A DNA stretch of 64,000 nucleotides from Hyphomonas polymorpha PS728 (GTDB lineage Bacteria > Pseudomonadota > Alphaproteobacteria > Caulobacterales > Hyphomonadaceae): NCBI RefSeq assembly GCF_000685315.1, contig NZ_ARYM01000002.1, positions 1 through 64,000 of the forward strand, written 5' to 3'. A program made the position numbers and the translations under genes. The notes below the pieces were generated by a model. That model worked only from the letters and a program-made list of their open reading frames with translations. It searched no databases and was not told where the DNA came from. Of this stretch, positions 8,737-17,971 are shown in pieces. Within the stretch, counting starts at the first letter, position 1, and every line of letters starts with the position of its first letter.

Positions 8737-10188
8737 ATGAACTTCCCCCGCTTGCTGAAGGCCATCACCGGCGCTGCGCTGATGGGGCTTGCTGCCTGCA
8801 CCACGACGCCGGCAGAGCCGCCCCGGCCGGCGCCGTTTGCCGAGACGGAGGTGGCCGGCGTGCGCTGGGGCGCGGTGGTGATGACGCTGGACGGACGGGA
8901 GGTGTTTTCGCTGAATGCCGATGAGCGCTTCATCCCGGCCTCCAACACCAAAGTGTTCACCACGGCGGCAGCGTTTCAGTATCTGGCGGGGCTTGATGTG
9001 GCCGATCCGGCGGCGGGCACATCGCTGTGGCTGGCGCCGCGCGGAGAAGGGGCGGCGCCCGATCTTGTGCTGATGGGAGCGGGCGACCCCATGCTGGCTG
9101 ACCGGCCGGACTGCCTGAACAATTGCCTGCATCAGCTGGCGGACGCGGTGGCCGCTGCCGGGATCACGCGCGTGGGCGACATTATCGGCGACGATACGCT
9201 GCTGCCCGCCGAGCCTTGGGGGCAGGGGTGGAGCTGGAACAATTTCGTCTGGTATTATGCCGCGCCGGTTTCTGCCCTTTCGGTCAACGAGAATGCACTG
9301 AGCCTGATTGTAGCGCCAGGGGCGGCGCCGGGCGATCCGGCAGCGGCGGACTGGGCGGCGGGCGATGACCTGCTGACGGTTGATAACCAGCTGATCACCG
9401 GCCTGCCGGGAACCGAGCAGACGCTGCGGATGGGGCGCGTGCCGGGCCTTGAGATATTGCGGCTGACCGGATCTATCCCGGCGGGCGCCGCCCCGCGCGC
9501 CTATGCCGTGGGAATGCGCGACCCGGCGGAGACGGCAGCCTTTCGCCTCTTCCGCCTGCTGACGGAACGCGGCGTGGCCGTGGAAGGCAGGATGCGGGCA
9601 CGTCATGAGCCCGCCGAATTTGGCGCCGGGCAGGGCGCGCCGGTGCTGATTGCGCAGCTGACACCGCCGCCGCTGATGGACAGTCTGCGGCGTATTCTTG
9701 TGAACAGCCAGAACCTTCATGCCGAGCTGCTGCTGCGCCGCATTGCGCTGGCGCGGGGGGAGCTTTCCCCCGAAGGCGGGCAGGAGGTGCTGGCCGCGCT
9801 GGTGGCCGAGGCCGGGCTGACGCCTGTGGAGGCGGAGCTGTTCGATGGCTCGGGCCTTTCCAGCTATAACCGCGTGACCCCGCGCGGCATGGCGCAGTTT
9901 CTCCAATGGGCCGCCCGGCAGGCCTGGGGCGAGGATTGGCGCGGCCTGATGCCGGTGGGCGGGGAAAGCGGCACGCTGGCGCGCCGGTTCCGGGGCACGC
10001 CGCTGGAGGGGAAAGTCTATGCCAAGACAGGCTCTCTGCACGGCGTCAATGCGCTCTCCGGCTTCATGACGGCGCGCAGCGGGCAGACGCTGATCTTTGC
10101 CGTCTATGCCAATGACCGGCCGGCCGATGCGCCTTCGATCATCGGAGAGATGGATGCAAACCTCGTGCGGATCGCGCAGGAAAATTAG
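8737..10188 (+). CDS. dacB: D-alanyl-D-alanine carboxypeptidase/endopeptidase (PBP4 type)
   Basis: 483 residues, S13 family. The N-terminus has a lipobox-like LAAC, so it is probably a lipoprotein facing the periplasm. The active-site triad of motifs is complete: PASNTK (SxxK), SQN within VNSQNLHAE (SxN) and AKTGSL (KTG), with the conserved DGSGLSSYN before the third. The large insert between the first two motifs is typical of PBP4. It trims or cleaves D-Ala-containing peptide cross-links in peptidoglycan. Its stop lies only six bases from the stop of the convergent gene. Confidence 0.92.
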   Translation: MNFPRLLKAITGAALMGLAACTTTPAEPPRPAPFAETEVAGVRWGAVVMTLDGREVFSLNADERFIPASNTKVFTTAAAFQYLAGLDVADPAAGTSLWLAPRGEGAAPDLVLMGAGDPMLADRPDCLNNCLHQLADAVAAAGITRVGDIIGDDTLLPAEPWGQGWSWNNFVWYYAAPVSALSVNENALSLIVAPGAAPGDPAAADWAAGDDLLTVDNQLITGLPGTEQTLRMGRVPGLEILRLTGSIPAGAAPRAYAVGMRDPAETAAFRLFRLLTERGVAVEGRMRARHEPAEFGAGQGAPVLIAQLTPPPLMDSLRRILVNSQNLHAELLLRRIALARGELSPEGGQEVLAALVAEAGLTPVEAELFDGSGLSSYNRVTPRGMAQFLQWAARQAWGEDWRGLMPVGGESGTLARRFRGTPLEGKVYAKTGSLHGVNALSGFMTARSGQTLIFAVYANDRPADAPSIIGEMDANLVRIAQEN

Positions 10189-10194
10189 GCGGGA

Positions 10195-11823
10195 TTATTC
10201 CTCCTTGCCCTTCTCCCAGTACACCTCGCCCTTGACGAAGATCTCTTCCGGGGCGGCAGGCTTGTCGCCGTCTCGGATGGCAAAGAACTGGCGCTCTTCG
10301 CCTTCAGCCGTTTCGATTATCAGGGCATAATCCTCAAAGCGGTATTTCTGGCCTGTCTGGCGATCATCGCCCTTGCCGCCGCTGACGATGATGTAGGAGG
10401 CGCCAATATTGCCGGCAACAAAACCGCTGCGGGTAAAGTCCAGCTCTCCATTCTGCCGGAAAGCGTAGCTGCGATCGCTGCGCGCGCCCATCATGGCGAT
10501 CTGGAGGTAATAGTATTCCTTGTCCAGGCGCGCGCCATTGCCGATGGGGCGCAAGCGGGCGGGTGCCTTCAGTATAAGGATTTCTCCGCCATCGGCGGGG
10601 CGCAGGACAATATCCTTGCCGCGCGCGCTCCATTTATACCATTTTCCCGGCTCGCGCTTGCGCAGCAGATCGGTGTTTACATCCGTGACCGGGAAGGGCC
10701 ATTCATGCAGGAAGGCGCTGCCATCTTTCTGCAGCACATAGATCGCTTCGTTCCGGTCGACATAGCCATTACCGAACCCGTCCATACGGGTGGAGAAGTC
10801 TGCGTCATAGATCACCCGATCGATGCTGCGCATCGAGGGGCCGGCGCGCGGACCGGCATAAGCTTCGCTGACATCCAGTGGACGGTCGACAAGGCCTGCG
10901 ACATCCTCAGGCTGGAGCATCAGGGCAGGTTGCAGCTTGGCCGGCGCCAGCGTGCAGGCGTCCAGGGTGATCGTGCCGCCATCCTGCGTTTCCACGAAAT
11001 GCCGCAGGCGCCCGGTGACAACCCGGTTTTCACCGGCGGCTGCGGCGAAGGCGGTCTCCTCGGCATCGTTGGCAAAGCTGCGGCAGGAGAGGGTGTAGCG
11101 GGATTGATGATCGCCGCGCCATTCGCGCAGATCGCGCTGGCTGATGACGCGGCCAAAGGTGGAGAGGGGGCCGCGTGCCTGCAGCCAGGTTTCAGCATAA
11201 TCGCCGCGCGCCTCGCGCGTTTTCCGGTTGGCGGAGGCCTCTTCGGCGGGGGCCACCTCTTCCATCAGATCCAAGAGCATTGCCGAGAGACGGGAAAGCG
11301 GGATGATTTCCGGCGGCGCCTCTGGGGCAGCAGAATCCAGCCGCACGCCCAGGTCGTCTGCCTTCTGCAGCAGGCTGCGGATCTTGGGGCGGAGGGTCAT
11401 GTCCTCCTTGGCCAGAAGCTCGTCCATCTTTCCGCAGGCTTCAGGCTCGGCCTCAAGCTGAGGCAGGATCTGGGTGCGTGCCTGCGCGCCGATGCTTTCA
11501 AGCTCGGGACGCAGCTGGCTGTATTTGGTTGCGACACCTTCGATCAGTGTGTCGAACAGGGCGACTTCGTTTTCCGATTCCCAGGCCTCTGTCTTCGCGC
11601 TGCGCGCGGCAGCGTATTCGGGATCGCGCTCATTGCAGAGGAGAGTGATGGTCCGCGCCAGTTGCACCTTGCTGATGACGGCGGAGAAATCTTCCAGGAA
11701 CAGGGTGAGATCGTCAGCGGCCGCTGGCCCGGCGATTGCGGCGCAAAGCCCGGCGCAAAGCGCGCTCCTCAGCGGTCTACGGGCAGTCTTGCGATCAGGC
11801 GTGTCGGCGGCGCGATGAAACAT
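10195..11823 (-). CDS. Exported protein of unknown function, 542 residues
   Basis: Start placed at ATG 11823 because AAGGAGG sits eight bases before it; a longer frame reaches 11865. The N-terminus is a signal peptide ending near GPAAADD, so the protein is probably periplasmic. The first third is Glu/Lys-rich helix with no recognised domain. The last 200 residues look beta-rich, with repeated short 'dGyvdrNEAIY' and 'F.ruGELDFT' style strands, but I cannot assign a fold. Convergent with dacB. Real gene by start site, signal peptide and codon use; function unknown. Confidence 0.7.
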   Translation of the reverse strand: MFHRAADTPDRKTARRPLRSALCAGLCAAIAGPAAADDLTLFLEDFSAVISKVQLARTITLLCNERDPEYAAARSAKTEAWESENEVALFDTLIEGVATKYSQLRPELESIGAQARTQILPQLEAEPEACGKMDELLAKEDMTLRPKIRSLLQKADDLGVRLDSAAPEAPPEIIPLSRLSAMLLDLMEEVAPAEEASANRKTREARGDYAETWLQARGPLSTFGRVISQRDLREWRGDHQSRYTLSCRSFANDAEETAFAAAAGENRVVTGRLRHFVETQDGGTITLDACTLAPAKLQPALMLQPEDVAGLVDRPLDVSEAYAGPRAGPSMRSIDRVIYDADFSTRMDGFGNGYVDRNEAIYVLQKDGSAFLHEWPFPVTDVNTDLLRKREPGKWYKWSARGKDIVLRPADGGEILILKAPARLRPIGNGARLDKEYYYLQIAMMGARSDRSYAFRQNGELDFTRSGFVAGNIGASYIIVSGGKGDDRQTGQKYRFEDYALIIETAEGEERQFFAIRDGDKPAAPEEIFVKGEVYWEKGKEE

Positions 11824-11910
11824 GCAGGGGGGCCTCCTTCTCCGGTTAGGAGAGGGAACCTGCACAGGAATGTGGCGTCAATCGGTCAATGCAGGATGCG
11901 TTTGCGCCGG

Positions 11911-12339
11911 TCAGTTGGGGCGGCGGCCTGTTTCCTCGCCCCAATCCATGCCCATGGATTTTTTCATCCAGTCAGAGAAGGTGGCGGGTTTCTTGAGGGC
12001 GTTGGCCTCCAGCGAGCCATAGGAGACGAGCGCGCCATTCTTGCCTTCCAGGCGCACGCCGCGAATACGCTCGCCGACATGGCTGAAATCGTAGGACTGG
12101 GCCGGATCGAGGATCAACATCACCTGCTCGCCGCCCTTGCCCTCAAGATCGCGCCCGAAGACGAGGCCATAGACCTTCTCGCGCCCCCAGAGGCCGTGGC
12201 TCGCCGCCTGGCGCTTGCCATCGAGCAACACTTCATCCCAGAGCAGGTTGCGCCGCCATTGCAGCACATGCATCCGCTCGCCTGAGACGATCTTGATATC
12301 GACTTCGTGCAGCGCGACGCGAACGAGTTCAGCATGCAT
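11911..12339 (-). CDS. Small cytoplasmic protein of unknown function
   Basis: 142 residues from ATG 12339, preceded by GAGGAG; the frame could extend to 12372 but without a better ribosome site. There is no signal peptide or membrane segment. The sequence alternates charged and hydrophobic residues with many Trp, Gly and Lys (for example LQWRRNLLWDEVLLDGK), suggesting a compact beta-rich fold. I recognise no family. It ends 88 bases before the start of the downstream exported-protein gene on the same strand and could form a two-gene unit with it. Confidence 0.65.
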   Translation of the reverse strand: MHAELVRVALHEVDIKIVSGERMHVLQWRRNLLWDEVLLDGKRQAASHGLWGREKVYGLVFGRDLEGKGGEQVMLILDPAQSYDFSHVGERIRGVRLEGKNGALVSYGSLEANALKKPATFSDWMKKSMGMDWGEETGRRPN

Positions 12340-12479
12340 GGGGTGGCTCCTCAGGTTCTTATCGTTTTTCAATATATGAGCAGAGCGGGGGCGTCAACAC
12401 CGGTATTTGGTTTCCGGCCACGCCGGTCGCTGCTTGTCGCGTGCTTGACCGCCGCTAGCCGCAAGTGCACCGATGAAGG

Positions 12480-13769
12480 ATGAAAAGGTTGCTCAAGATT
12501 ACCGCCGCGGCCCTTGCTGTTCTCGCCCTTTGGGCGGCGCTCGTGGTGCTGGGGGCGCGCGAAGGCTGGTTGCGGCCGATGCCGGCGGCCAAAGATGATA
12601 CGGCGGCTTTCCTGAAATGGGCCGAGGCCCAGTATGCGTCGGAATCGCAGGGCAATATTGCAATCATATTGCTCGAGAACGGCCACACAGCGCAAACTTA
12701 CTTCGCGTCTCATGGGCGGCCCGTTGACGGCAACTCGCTCTTTCAGATCGCTTCCATAAGCAAATGGGTCACCGCCTGGGGCGTGATGGCGCTCGCCGAG
12801 CAGGGCCGGGTCGATCTTGATGCGCCCGTGTCGCAATATCTTACACGCTGGCAGCTTCCGCCGGGGCCGTTCAATAATGAGGAGGTTACCGTGCGCAGAC
12901 TGCTCAGCCACACGGCCGGTCTCACCGATGGCCTGGGATTCCTCGGCTTTGAAGAGGGGCAGCCTCTGCCCACACTCGAAGAGGAGTTGGCGCAACCGCG
13001 AGACGTGATGCCGGGAGCGAATGGGAGTGTGCAGGTCGGCGCTGAGCCGGGGTCCGCCTGGCGCTATTCCGGCGGCGGCTATCTGATCCTGCAATTGCTC
13101 ATTGAGGACGTGACGCAGGAACCGTTCAACGACTATATGCAGCGCGCGGTGCTTCAGCCGCTTGGGATGACCGGCTCCACATTTGTTGAGCCAGACCCGG
13201 GCCGGCTGGTTGATTTCTATTCAGCAGGCGGATCACTGGCGGCGCACTACCGGTTCACTGCGACGGGGGCTGCGTCCCTTTATACGTCCGCTGCGGATAT
13301 GGCGCGCTTCCTTCAGGCTGACTTTGACGGCCCGGAGGGGGCTCCGCCCGGGCGCGGTGTGCTCAGCCGCGCCACGCTTGAAGAGATGCACGCGCCGGAA
13401 GCGTTTCTGTATGGCCTGCCCGTCTGGGGGCTTGGGCCAACCCTCTACGCGCCCAATGGGTCCGGGGGTTATGTGATCGGCCATGATGGGGGCAACTACC
13501 CCGCCATCAACACCACCGCGCGGATTGATCCTGCGACAGGCAACGGCATCGTCGTGCTTCAAACCGGCAGCGCGACACTGGCCCGAAAGATTGGCGGGGA
13601 GTGGCTGTATTGGCAAACGGGCAAGGTCGGGCTGGATACGCTTATTGTTCTGGAGGCCCGTACTATCCTGATCGTGTTCGCGTCGGGCGCAATCCTGATC
13701 CTGATGGGGGCGATTTTGATCGCGCGGACCGGGCGGAGACGGCCGCCTCACTCTGGGGGCACAGACTGA
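12480..13769 (+). CDS. Membrane-anchored serine hydrolase (beta-lactamase/AmpC fold)
   Basis: 429 residues. An N-terminal membrane segment (about 7-27) and a C-terminal one (about 395-418) flank a class C beta-lactamase-type catalytic domain. Motifs: ASISK (SxxK), YSGGGY where the second motif is usually YxN or YSN, and HDGGN (HxG replacing KTG). This pattern fits the S12 esterase/peptidase group rather than a true beta-lactamase; the substrate is unknown. Start ATG 12480 has AAGGA nearly touching it, so the start is approximate. Confidence 0.8.
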   Translation: MKRLLKITAAALAVLALWAALVVLGAREGWLRPMPAAKDDTAAFLKWAEAQYASESQGNIAIILLENGHTAQTYFASHGRPVDGNSLFQIASISKWVTAWGVMALAEQGRVDLDAPVSQYLTRWQLPPGPFNNEEVTVRRLLSHTAGLTDGLGFLGFEEGQPLPTLEEELAQPRDVMPGANGSVQVGAEPGSAWRYSGGGYLILQLLIEDVTQEPFNDYMQRAVLQPLGMTGSTFVEPDPGRLVDFYSAGGSLAAHYRFTATGAASLYTSAADMARFLQADFDGPEGAPPGRGVLSRATLEEMHAPEAFLYGLPVWGLGPTLYAPNGSGGYVIGHDGGNYPAINTTARIDPATGNGIVVLQTGSATLARKIGGEWLYWQTGKVGLDTLIVLEARTILIVFASGAILILMGAILIARTGRRRPPHSGGTD

Positions 13770-13828
13770 GCAGATCGGGTGGTGGAAGATGCCTCGTTCT
13801 GTGTGTTGGTTTCCAGGATATAACAGCG

Positions 13829-14476
13829 TCAGAACGGGCAGGGCGCTTCAAACTCCATGCGTTCATCCGTTGCCGGATGGACGAAGGCAAGGAGCGCGGC
13901 GTGCAGCGCCAGGCGCGGTCGGGCGGCGAGGGCTTCGCCGGTAGCGTAGAACTCATCGCCCAGGATCGGGTGGCCGATGGTGGCAAGGTGGACACGCAGC
14001 TGATGGGAGCGGCCGGTCAGCGGGGTGAGCTTCAGGCGGGCATGACCATTCTGAACACTGAGGGTTTCATAGAGTGTCCGGCTCGGCTTGCCGATGTCGT
14101 GATCGACCTTCTGCAGGGGCCGGTTTGGCCAGTCCGTGATCAGGGGAAGGTCAATCTCGCCACGGGTGGGGGAGGGCGCGCCCCAGACATCGGCGAGGTA
14201 GGCCTTCTCCACCTCGCCGCGCTCGAAGAAGCCGGAGAGCGCTCGCTGCATGTCCTTGCCGCGCGCCATCAGCAGGAGGCCGCTGGTGGCCATGTCCAGC
14301 CGGTGGACGGTGAGGGCATCTGGAAACTCTGACTGCACGCGGGCGATGGCGCAGTCGGTTTTCTCAAAGCCCCGTCCGGGTACGGAGAGGAGGCCGGAGG
14401 GTTTGTCGATCAGGATCAGGTGATCGTCGCAATATATGTAGGAAACCGGCGCGGGCGCCGGGGCGTAGGCGTTCAT
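13829..14476 (-). CDS. rluA: RluA-type pseudouridine synthase
   Basis: 215 residues, close to E. coli RluA (219). The catalytic motif VHRLDMATSG contains the conserved aspartate. The segment DWPNRPLQKVDHDIGKP and the TGRSHQLRVHLATIGHPI motif match RluA itself better than the larger RluC/RluD proteins, and no S4 domain is present. RluA modifies 23S rRNA U746 and several tRNAs at U32. Its start overlaps the stop of the upstream histidine kinase gene by four bases (14473-14476), so the two are translationally coupled. Confidence 0.9.
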   Translation of the reverse strand: MNAYAPAPAPVSYIYCDDHLILIDKPSGLLSVPGRGFEKTDCAIARVQSEFPDALTVHRLDMATSGLLLMARGKDMQRALSGFFERGEVEKAYLADVWGAPSPTRGEIDLPLITDWPNRPLQKVDHDIGKPSRTLYETLSVQNGHARLKLTPLTGRSHQLRVHLATIGHPILGDEFYATGEALAARPRLALHAALLAFVHPATDERMEFEAPCPF

Positions 14477-15897
14477 GCCGCAAGGCCCGGCAGGGCGAGG
14501 CGGAAGACGGTGCCATCCGGGCCGGTTGAGGCGAGCGTGAGATTGCCGCCCAGGGCCTGCGCCAGTTCATGGGCAATCACCAGGCCGAGCCCCGTGCCGC
14601 CCACCCGGCCGGAGCCGGAGAAGGGGCGGAAGAGATTTTCCTGCGTCTTTTCCGGAACGCCGGGGCCATTGTCAGCAAACATCAGCGCGCCGCCTTCTAT
14701 CCGTATCCGGATTTCTGGGTCAGGTGTGTTCACCTGGCGCATTGCCTCGGCAGCGTTGCGGATGAGATTTGCGGCGATGCGGTGCAGATGGTCGGCGTCG
14801 GACCGGATGACGAGGGTTTCGGGCACATCGATCCGCGTCTTTACGCCGTTCTCCACCAGCGCTTCTTCGGCGGCGCCTTGCAGAACGCTCAGCAGGCGCA
14901 CGGTCTGCATCACCGGCGCGCGCGGGGCGGCCTTGCCATAATCGAGCGTGGCGGTGGCCAGTTCAATGGCGCGTTCGAGGGCGCGTTTGAGGCGCGGAGC
15001 GGCGCGCTGCACGCGGGGGTCTTCAGAGGTGGCAAGGCCGTCAGAGACGAGCTGGGCAGAGGCGAGGGAATTGCGCAGATCATGGTTGATCTTGGCCACG
15101 GCGCTGCCAAGTTCGGCCAGGTGGGCACGCTGGCGGAAGGAGTCGGCGACGACTTCCTCCATGCCGGCAAGGGCGTTCTGCGCGCGGCCGATCTCGTCGC
15201 GGCGCTTGGTGGGGGAGAGGCGCCGGGTCCAGCTGCCGGGGTCGCGGCTGAACTGTTCCACGCTGACGGTCACCCGCCGCACCGGGCCGACCACGAGGGC
15301 ATTCAGCACAAGGTAGATCACCACGGCTGCGACCAGCGCAATGATCAGCGAGAAGCCGGTGACCCGCCAGGCAAGCTCCACCATCGTTGTCTTGAGCGGC
15401 GCCTGGGGCACCACAACCTCGATCACCCGCCCGCTTTCGGAGCCTTCCGCCAGGATGACCAGCATTTCGCCTTCGGGCGCGAAATATTCCCCCAGCGCCG
15501 CCGCGCTGCGGCCCATCATGCCGGCTGCGCGCAGGTCCACGATGCGGGTGGGCGCTTCTTCGATTTCCATGGCCGGGGCGAGCAGCTGGAAGCGCATGTC
15601 ATCTTCCACCTCGGTGACGGCGAGCACTTCAGCCTTCTCCAGCAGGCTGCTGGAGAGTTCTTCGGAGACCTCGCGCATCGGCGCTGCCTCAAGGGCGAGG
15701 GCGGCGATCCGGGCGGCCTGGGCGCGCTCGGTCAGCCATTGGGTGCGCACATTACCGGCCGTGGGGATGAAGACCAGCGCTTCAGTCAGCAGGATGGCGC
15801 CCAGCGTCAGGGCGAAGAGGCGCGCAGCAAGGCTCTCCGTCAGGCGCCGCACGCGGCGCTGCGGGGCTTGGTCCGGGGACAGGTCAGGCTCGCTCAC
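14473..15897 (-). CDS. Membrane sensor histidine kinase
   Basis: 474 residues: membrane segment about 25-45, a periplasmic sensor region of about 130 residues, a second membrane segment about 177-199, a HAMP domain, HisKA and HATPase. The H-box is KINHDLRNSL with His272. The N-box is NLIRNAAEAM, G1 DNGPGVPE and G2 GGTGLGL, so it should be an active kinase. No response regulator gene is adjacent, so the partner is elsewhere. The coupling with rluA is probably positional, not functional. Confidence 0.88.
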   Translation of the reverse strand: MSEPDLSPDQAPQRRVRRLTESLAARLFALTLGAILLTEALVFIPTAGNVRTQWLTERAQAARIAALALEAAPMREVSEELSSSLLEKAEVLAVTEVEDDMRFQLLAPAMEIEEAPTRIVDLRAAGMMGRSAAALGEYFAPEGEMLVILAEGSESGRVIEVVVPQAPLKTTMVELAWRVTGFSLIIALVAAVVIYLVLNALVVGPVRRVTVSVEQFSRDPGSWTRRLSPTKRRDEIGRAQNALAGMEEVVADSFRQRAHLAELGSAVAKINHDLRNSLASAQLVSDGLATSEDPRVQRAAPRLKRALERAIELATATLDYGKAAPRAPVMQTVRLLSVLQGAAEEALVENGVKTRIDVPETLVIRSDADHLHRIAANLIRNAAEAMRQVNTPDPEIRIRIEGGALMFADNGPGVPEKTQENLFRPFSGSGRVGGTGLGLVIAHELAQALGGNLTLASTGPDGTVFRLALPGLAA

Positions 15898-15939
15898 GGC
15901 CGGAGACTTAGGCCAAAAGCGCCGCGAGGGAAACGGGGG

Positions 15940-17178
15940 CTATTTCGCGGCCCCGGCGGCGGGCGGGTCGATCCGCATCCAGTCATGCGGGGGGAGGCCA
16001 TAGATCATGTCCATCACTTCCAGCTCGATGCCGACCGGGCGGCGGGAATTGGAGTTCCAGAGCACCACCACGCCGGAATCGAGCTCGGGATCAAACAGCA
16101 TCAGCGAGCGATACCCCTCCACCGCGCCGCGATGGCCCACCACGCGGGCGCCGGTGATGTCGTATTTGTAGGTGCGCCAGCCAAGGCCGTAGCGGGCGTC
16201 GCGCATCCGGTTTTCGTACTGGTTGCCCAGGCGGGACTGCTCGCGCGGGGTGTAGACGCGCGGCGTGTGGAGGGTGACCAGGGTTTCAGGCGTCAGCACA
16301 TCGGGCGCCAGGCCCATCTGGGCGCGGGCAAACTGAGCCAGGTCGAGGATCGAGCCATTGACGCCGCCGGCGGCGGGCACGCGGTAATAGGGCTCCTTGA
16401 CGGTCTGGCGGACGGGTTGGGGCGCGCCGCGCTTCATTTCATAGGGCTTGGCCCAGGAGGCAGAGCCGACGAGCCCGGCGCGGCCGGTGCTGGCGGTGGT
16501 CATCTGCAGCGGCTTGAACAGGGTGACATCGACGGCCGCGCCATAGGACATGCCGGTGGCCGCTTCGACGATCTCGGTCACCGCATCAAAGGCGACATTC
16601 TGATAGGAGTGGCAATCGCGGATCGGGCAGACAACCTTCAGGCCGGCGAGGCTGCGGCGGATATCAGCCGGGTTGCGGCCATCCTCCAGCATCGTGTCAT
16701 AGGCGTTGGACACAACGCCCACCCGGTGGGCCAGGAGGTCTTCCAGAGTGGCCGCCTCTTCGCCCTTGCCGGGCAGGCGCAGGGTGGTCTTGAACGAGGC
16801 AAGGGTATCGTCCAGCGCAAAGCGGCCCTCATTGGCGAGTTTTGCCGTCAGGCTGCTGGCGACGCCTTTCGACAGCGAAGCCCAGCGGAACACGGTATTG
16901 CGCGTAACAGGATCTTCCCCATAGGCGGTGACGCCATAGCCGCGCGCGAAGGTAATCTCGCCCCGCTCGATCACTGCCACGGCCAGCCCGACCATGTCGG
17001 TCTCCCGGGAGAGCCGGGTCAGTCTTTCGTCCAGACGGTCAAAATTTACAGGCTGCGGCGCGACCAGAACGGAGGCCTGAACCGGGGGATGAGCCGGAAC
17101 CGGCTGAGGGCTCTGCGCCTGAGCGATACCCGCCACACACCCCATAAACCCCAGCAGAAACGCGCCAAACCGGATCAT
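15940..17178 (-). CDS. Exported serine hydrolase (beta-lactamase/AmpC fold)
   Basis: 412 residues with a clear signal peptide ending AQAQ. Catalytic motifs: ASLSK (SxxK), YQN (YxN) and HRG (HxG) near residue 355. As in the other serine hydrolase here, HxG replaces KTG, the pattern of S12 esterases and D-amino-acid peptidases such as EstB-like proteins. The substrate may be peptidoglycan-derived peptides or esters, but this cannot be read from sequence. It ends 43 bases before the histidine kinase start on the same strand, so a shared transcript is possible. Confidence 0.85.
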   Translation of the reverse strand: MIRFGAFLLGFMGCVAGIAQAQSPQPVPAHPPVQASVLVAPQPVNFDRLDERLTRLSRETDMVGLAVAVIERGEITFARGYGVTAYGEDPVTRNTVFRWASLSKGVASSLTAKLANEGRFALDDTLASFKTTLRLPGKGEEAATLEDLLAHRVGVVSNAYDTMLEDGRNPADIRRSLAGLKVVCPIRDCHSYQNVAFDAVTEIVEAATGMSYGAAVDVTLFKPLQMTTASTGRAGLVGSASWAKPYEMKRGAPQPVRQTVKEPYYRVPAAGGVNGSILDLAQFARAQMGLAPDVLTPETLVTLHTPRVYTPREQSRLGNQYENRMRDARYGLGWRTYKYDITGARVVGHRGAVEGYRSLMLFDPELDSGVVVLWNSNSRRPVGIELEVMDMIYGLPPHDWMRIDPPAAGAAK

Positions 17179-17305
17179 CGATACCCCTCTGCCTTCAGAT
17201 GCTGCGTTACAGATAACACCGTGTGTGGGAGGAAAGTGTAAACCGGGCTCAGGCAGTAGAGCTGCAATCTGTCAGCCGGGGAGGGGTAAATCCCGCAGGC
17301 CCCGC

Positions 17306-17334
17306 TTGACCTTCCCCCGCGCGGCCTGTATTGG
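17306..17334 (+). promoter_or_regulatory. Predicted housekeeping promoter for rpmH
   Basis: TTGACC (17306-17311), a 17-base spacer, then TATTGG (17329-17334), 37 bases before the rpmH start. A good -35 and fair -10 match to the sigma-70 consensus at the head of the rpmH-rnpA cluster. Confidence 0.5.
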
Positions 17335-17371
17335 CCGCGGTTTCCAGAATTCAAGCCGTCAGGGCAGACCT

Positions 17372-17506
17372 ATGAAACGCACATTCCAGCCGAGCAACCT
17401 TCGCCGCAAGCGCACGCATGGTTTCCGCGAGCGTATGGCCACGAAGAACGGCCGTAAGGTTCTGGCGCGCCGCCGCGCCAAGGGCCGCAAGACGCTGACG
17501 GCCTGA
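17372..17506 (+). CDS. rpmH: 50S ribosomal protein L34
   Basis: 44 residues, the standard L34 length, starting [18 protein letters not shown] and ending in the Lys/Arg-rich [12 protein letters not shown] segment. The start at 17372 is fixed by the family; the frame is open further upstream to 17225 but that part is not L34. L34 is a small basic protein of the large ribosomal subunit. It heads the classical rpmH-rnpA-yidC cluster, which in many bacteria lies near the replication origin. Confidence 0.97.
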   Translation: MKRTFQPSNLRRKRTHGFRERMATKNGRKVLARRRAKGRKTLTA

Positions 17507-17544
17507 CGGAGCTTGCCTGCGCCGGTTTTTCCGGCGTTGCGGTA

Positions 17545-17910
17545 ATGTCGCCCGATCTCACCCCCATGCCAGAACTGCGCCGGCTTCGCCGACGCCGCGA
17601 GTTCACCTATGTCCGCGACGGGATTACCGAGCGGCGCAAGACGGTGGTGGTTCAGGCGCGCGCCCGGCCCGGTGATGAAACCGGTGATCATGTCGGGGAG
17701 GGCTACACGGCAACGAAAAAGGTTGGTGGCGCTGTCGAACGCAACCGGGCCAAGCGCCGCCTGCGCGAAGCTGCCCGCCGCCTCTTGGCCCAGCATGGCC
17801 GCCCCGGATGGGATTATGTCTTCATCGCCCGGGAAGCGACACTTGATACCGGCTGGGCACGTTTGCTTGACGATATGGAAAGCGCGCTGATAAGCCTCGC
17901 GCGCACCTGA
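17545..17910 (+). CDS. rnpA: Ribonuclease P protein component
   Basis: 121 residues, C5 protein. The family signature is plain: ATKKVGGAVERNRAKRRLRE, with the RNR motif that contacts the RNase P RNA, plus the aromatic FTYV region near residue 21. It assists the catalytic RNA in trimming 5' leaders from pre-tRNA. The start ATG is 38 bases after rpmH, and a second possible start (Met8) exists. It is co-directional with rpmH and yidC and presumably shares their transcript. No yidD gene lies between rnpA and yidC. Confidence 0.95.
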   Translation: MSPDLTPMPELRRLRRRREFTYVRDGITERRKTVVVQARARPGDETGDHVGEGYTATKKVGGAVERNRAKRRLREAARRLLAQHGRPGWDYVFIAREATLDTGWARLLDDMESALISLART

Positions 17911-17971
17911 TCCCCGAAACGCCACCGCGCCTGCCGGACCGGCACGCTCTCAGCCCCCGCGGACACCCGAT

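Noticed and set aside
12480-17178. Two beta-lactamase-fold genes as antibiotic-resistance genes.
   Set aside because: Both carry HxG in place of KTG and one also lacks YxN, the pattern of S12 esterases/peptidases, not of class C beta-lactamases.
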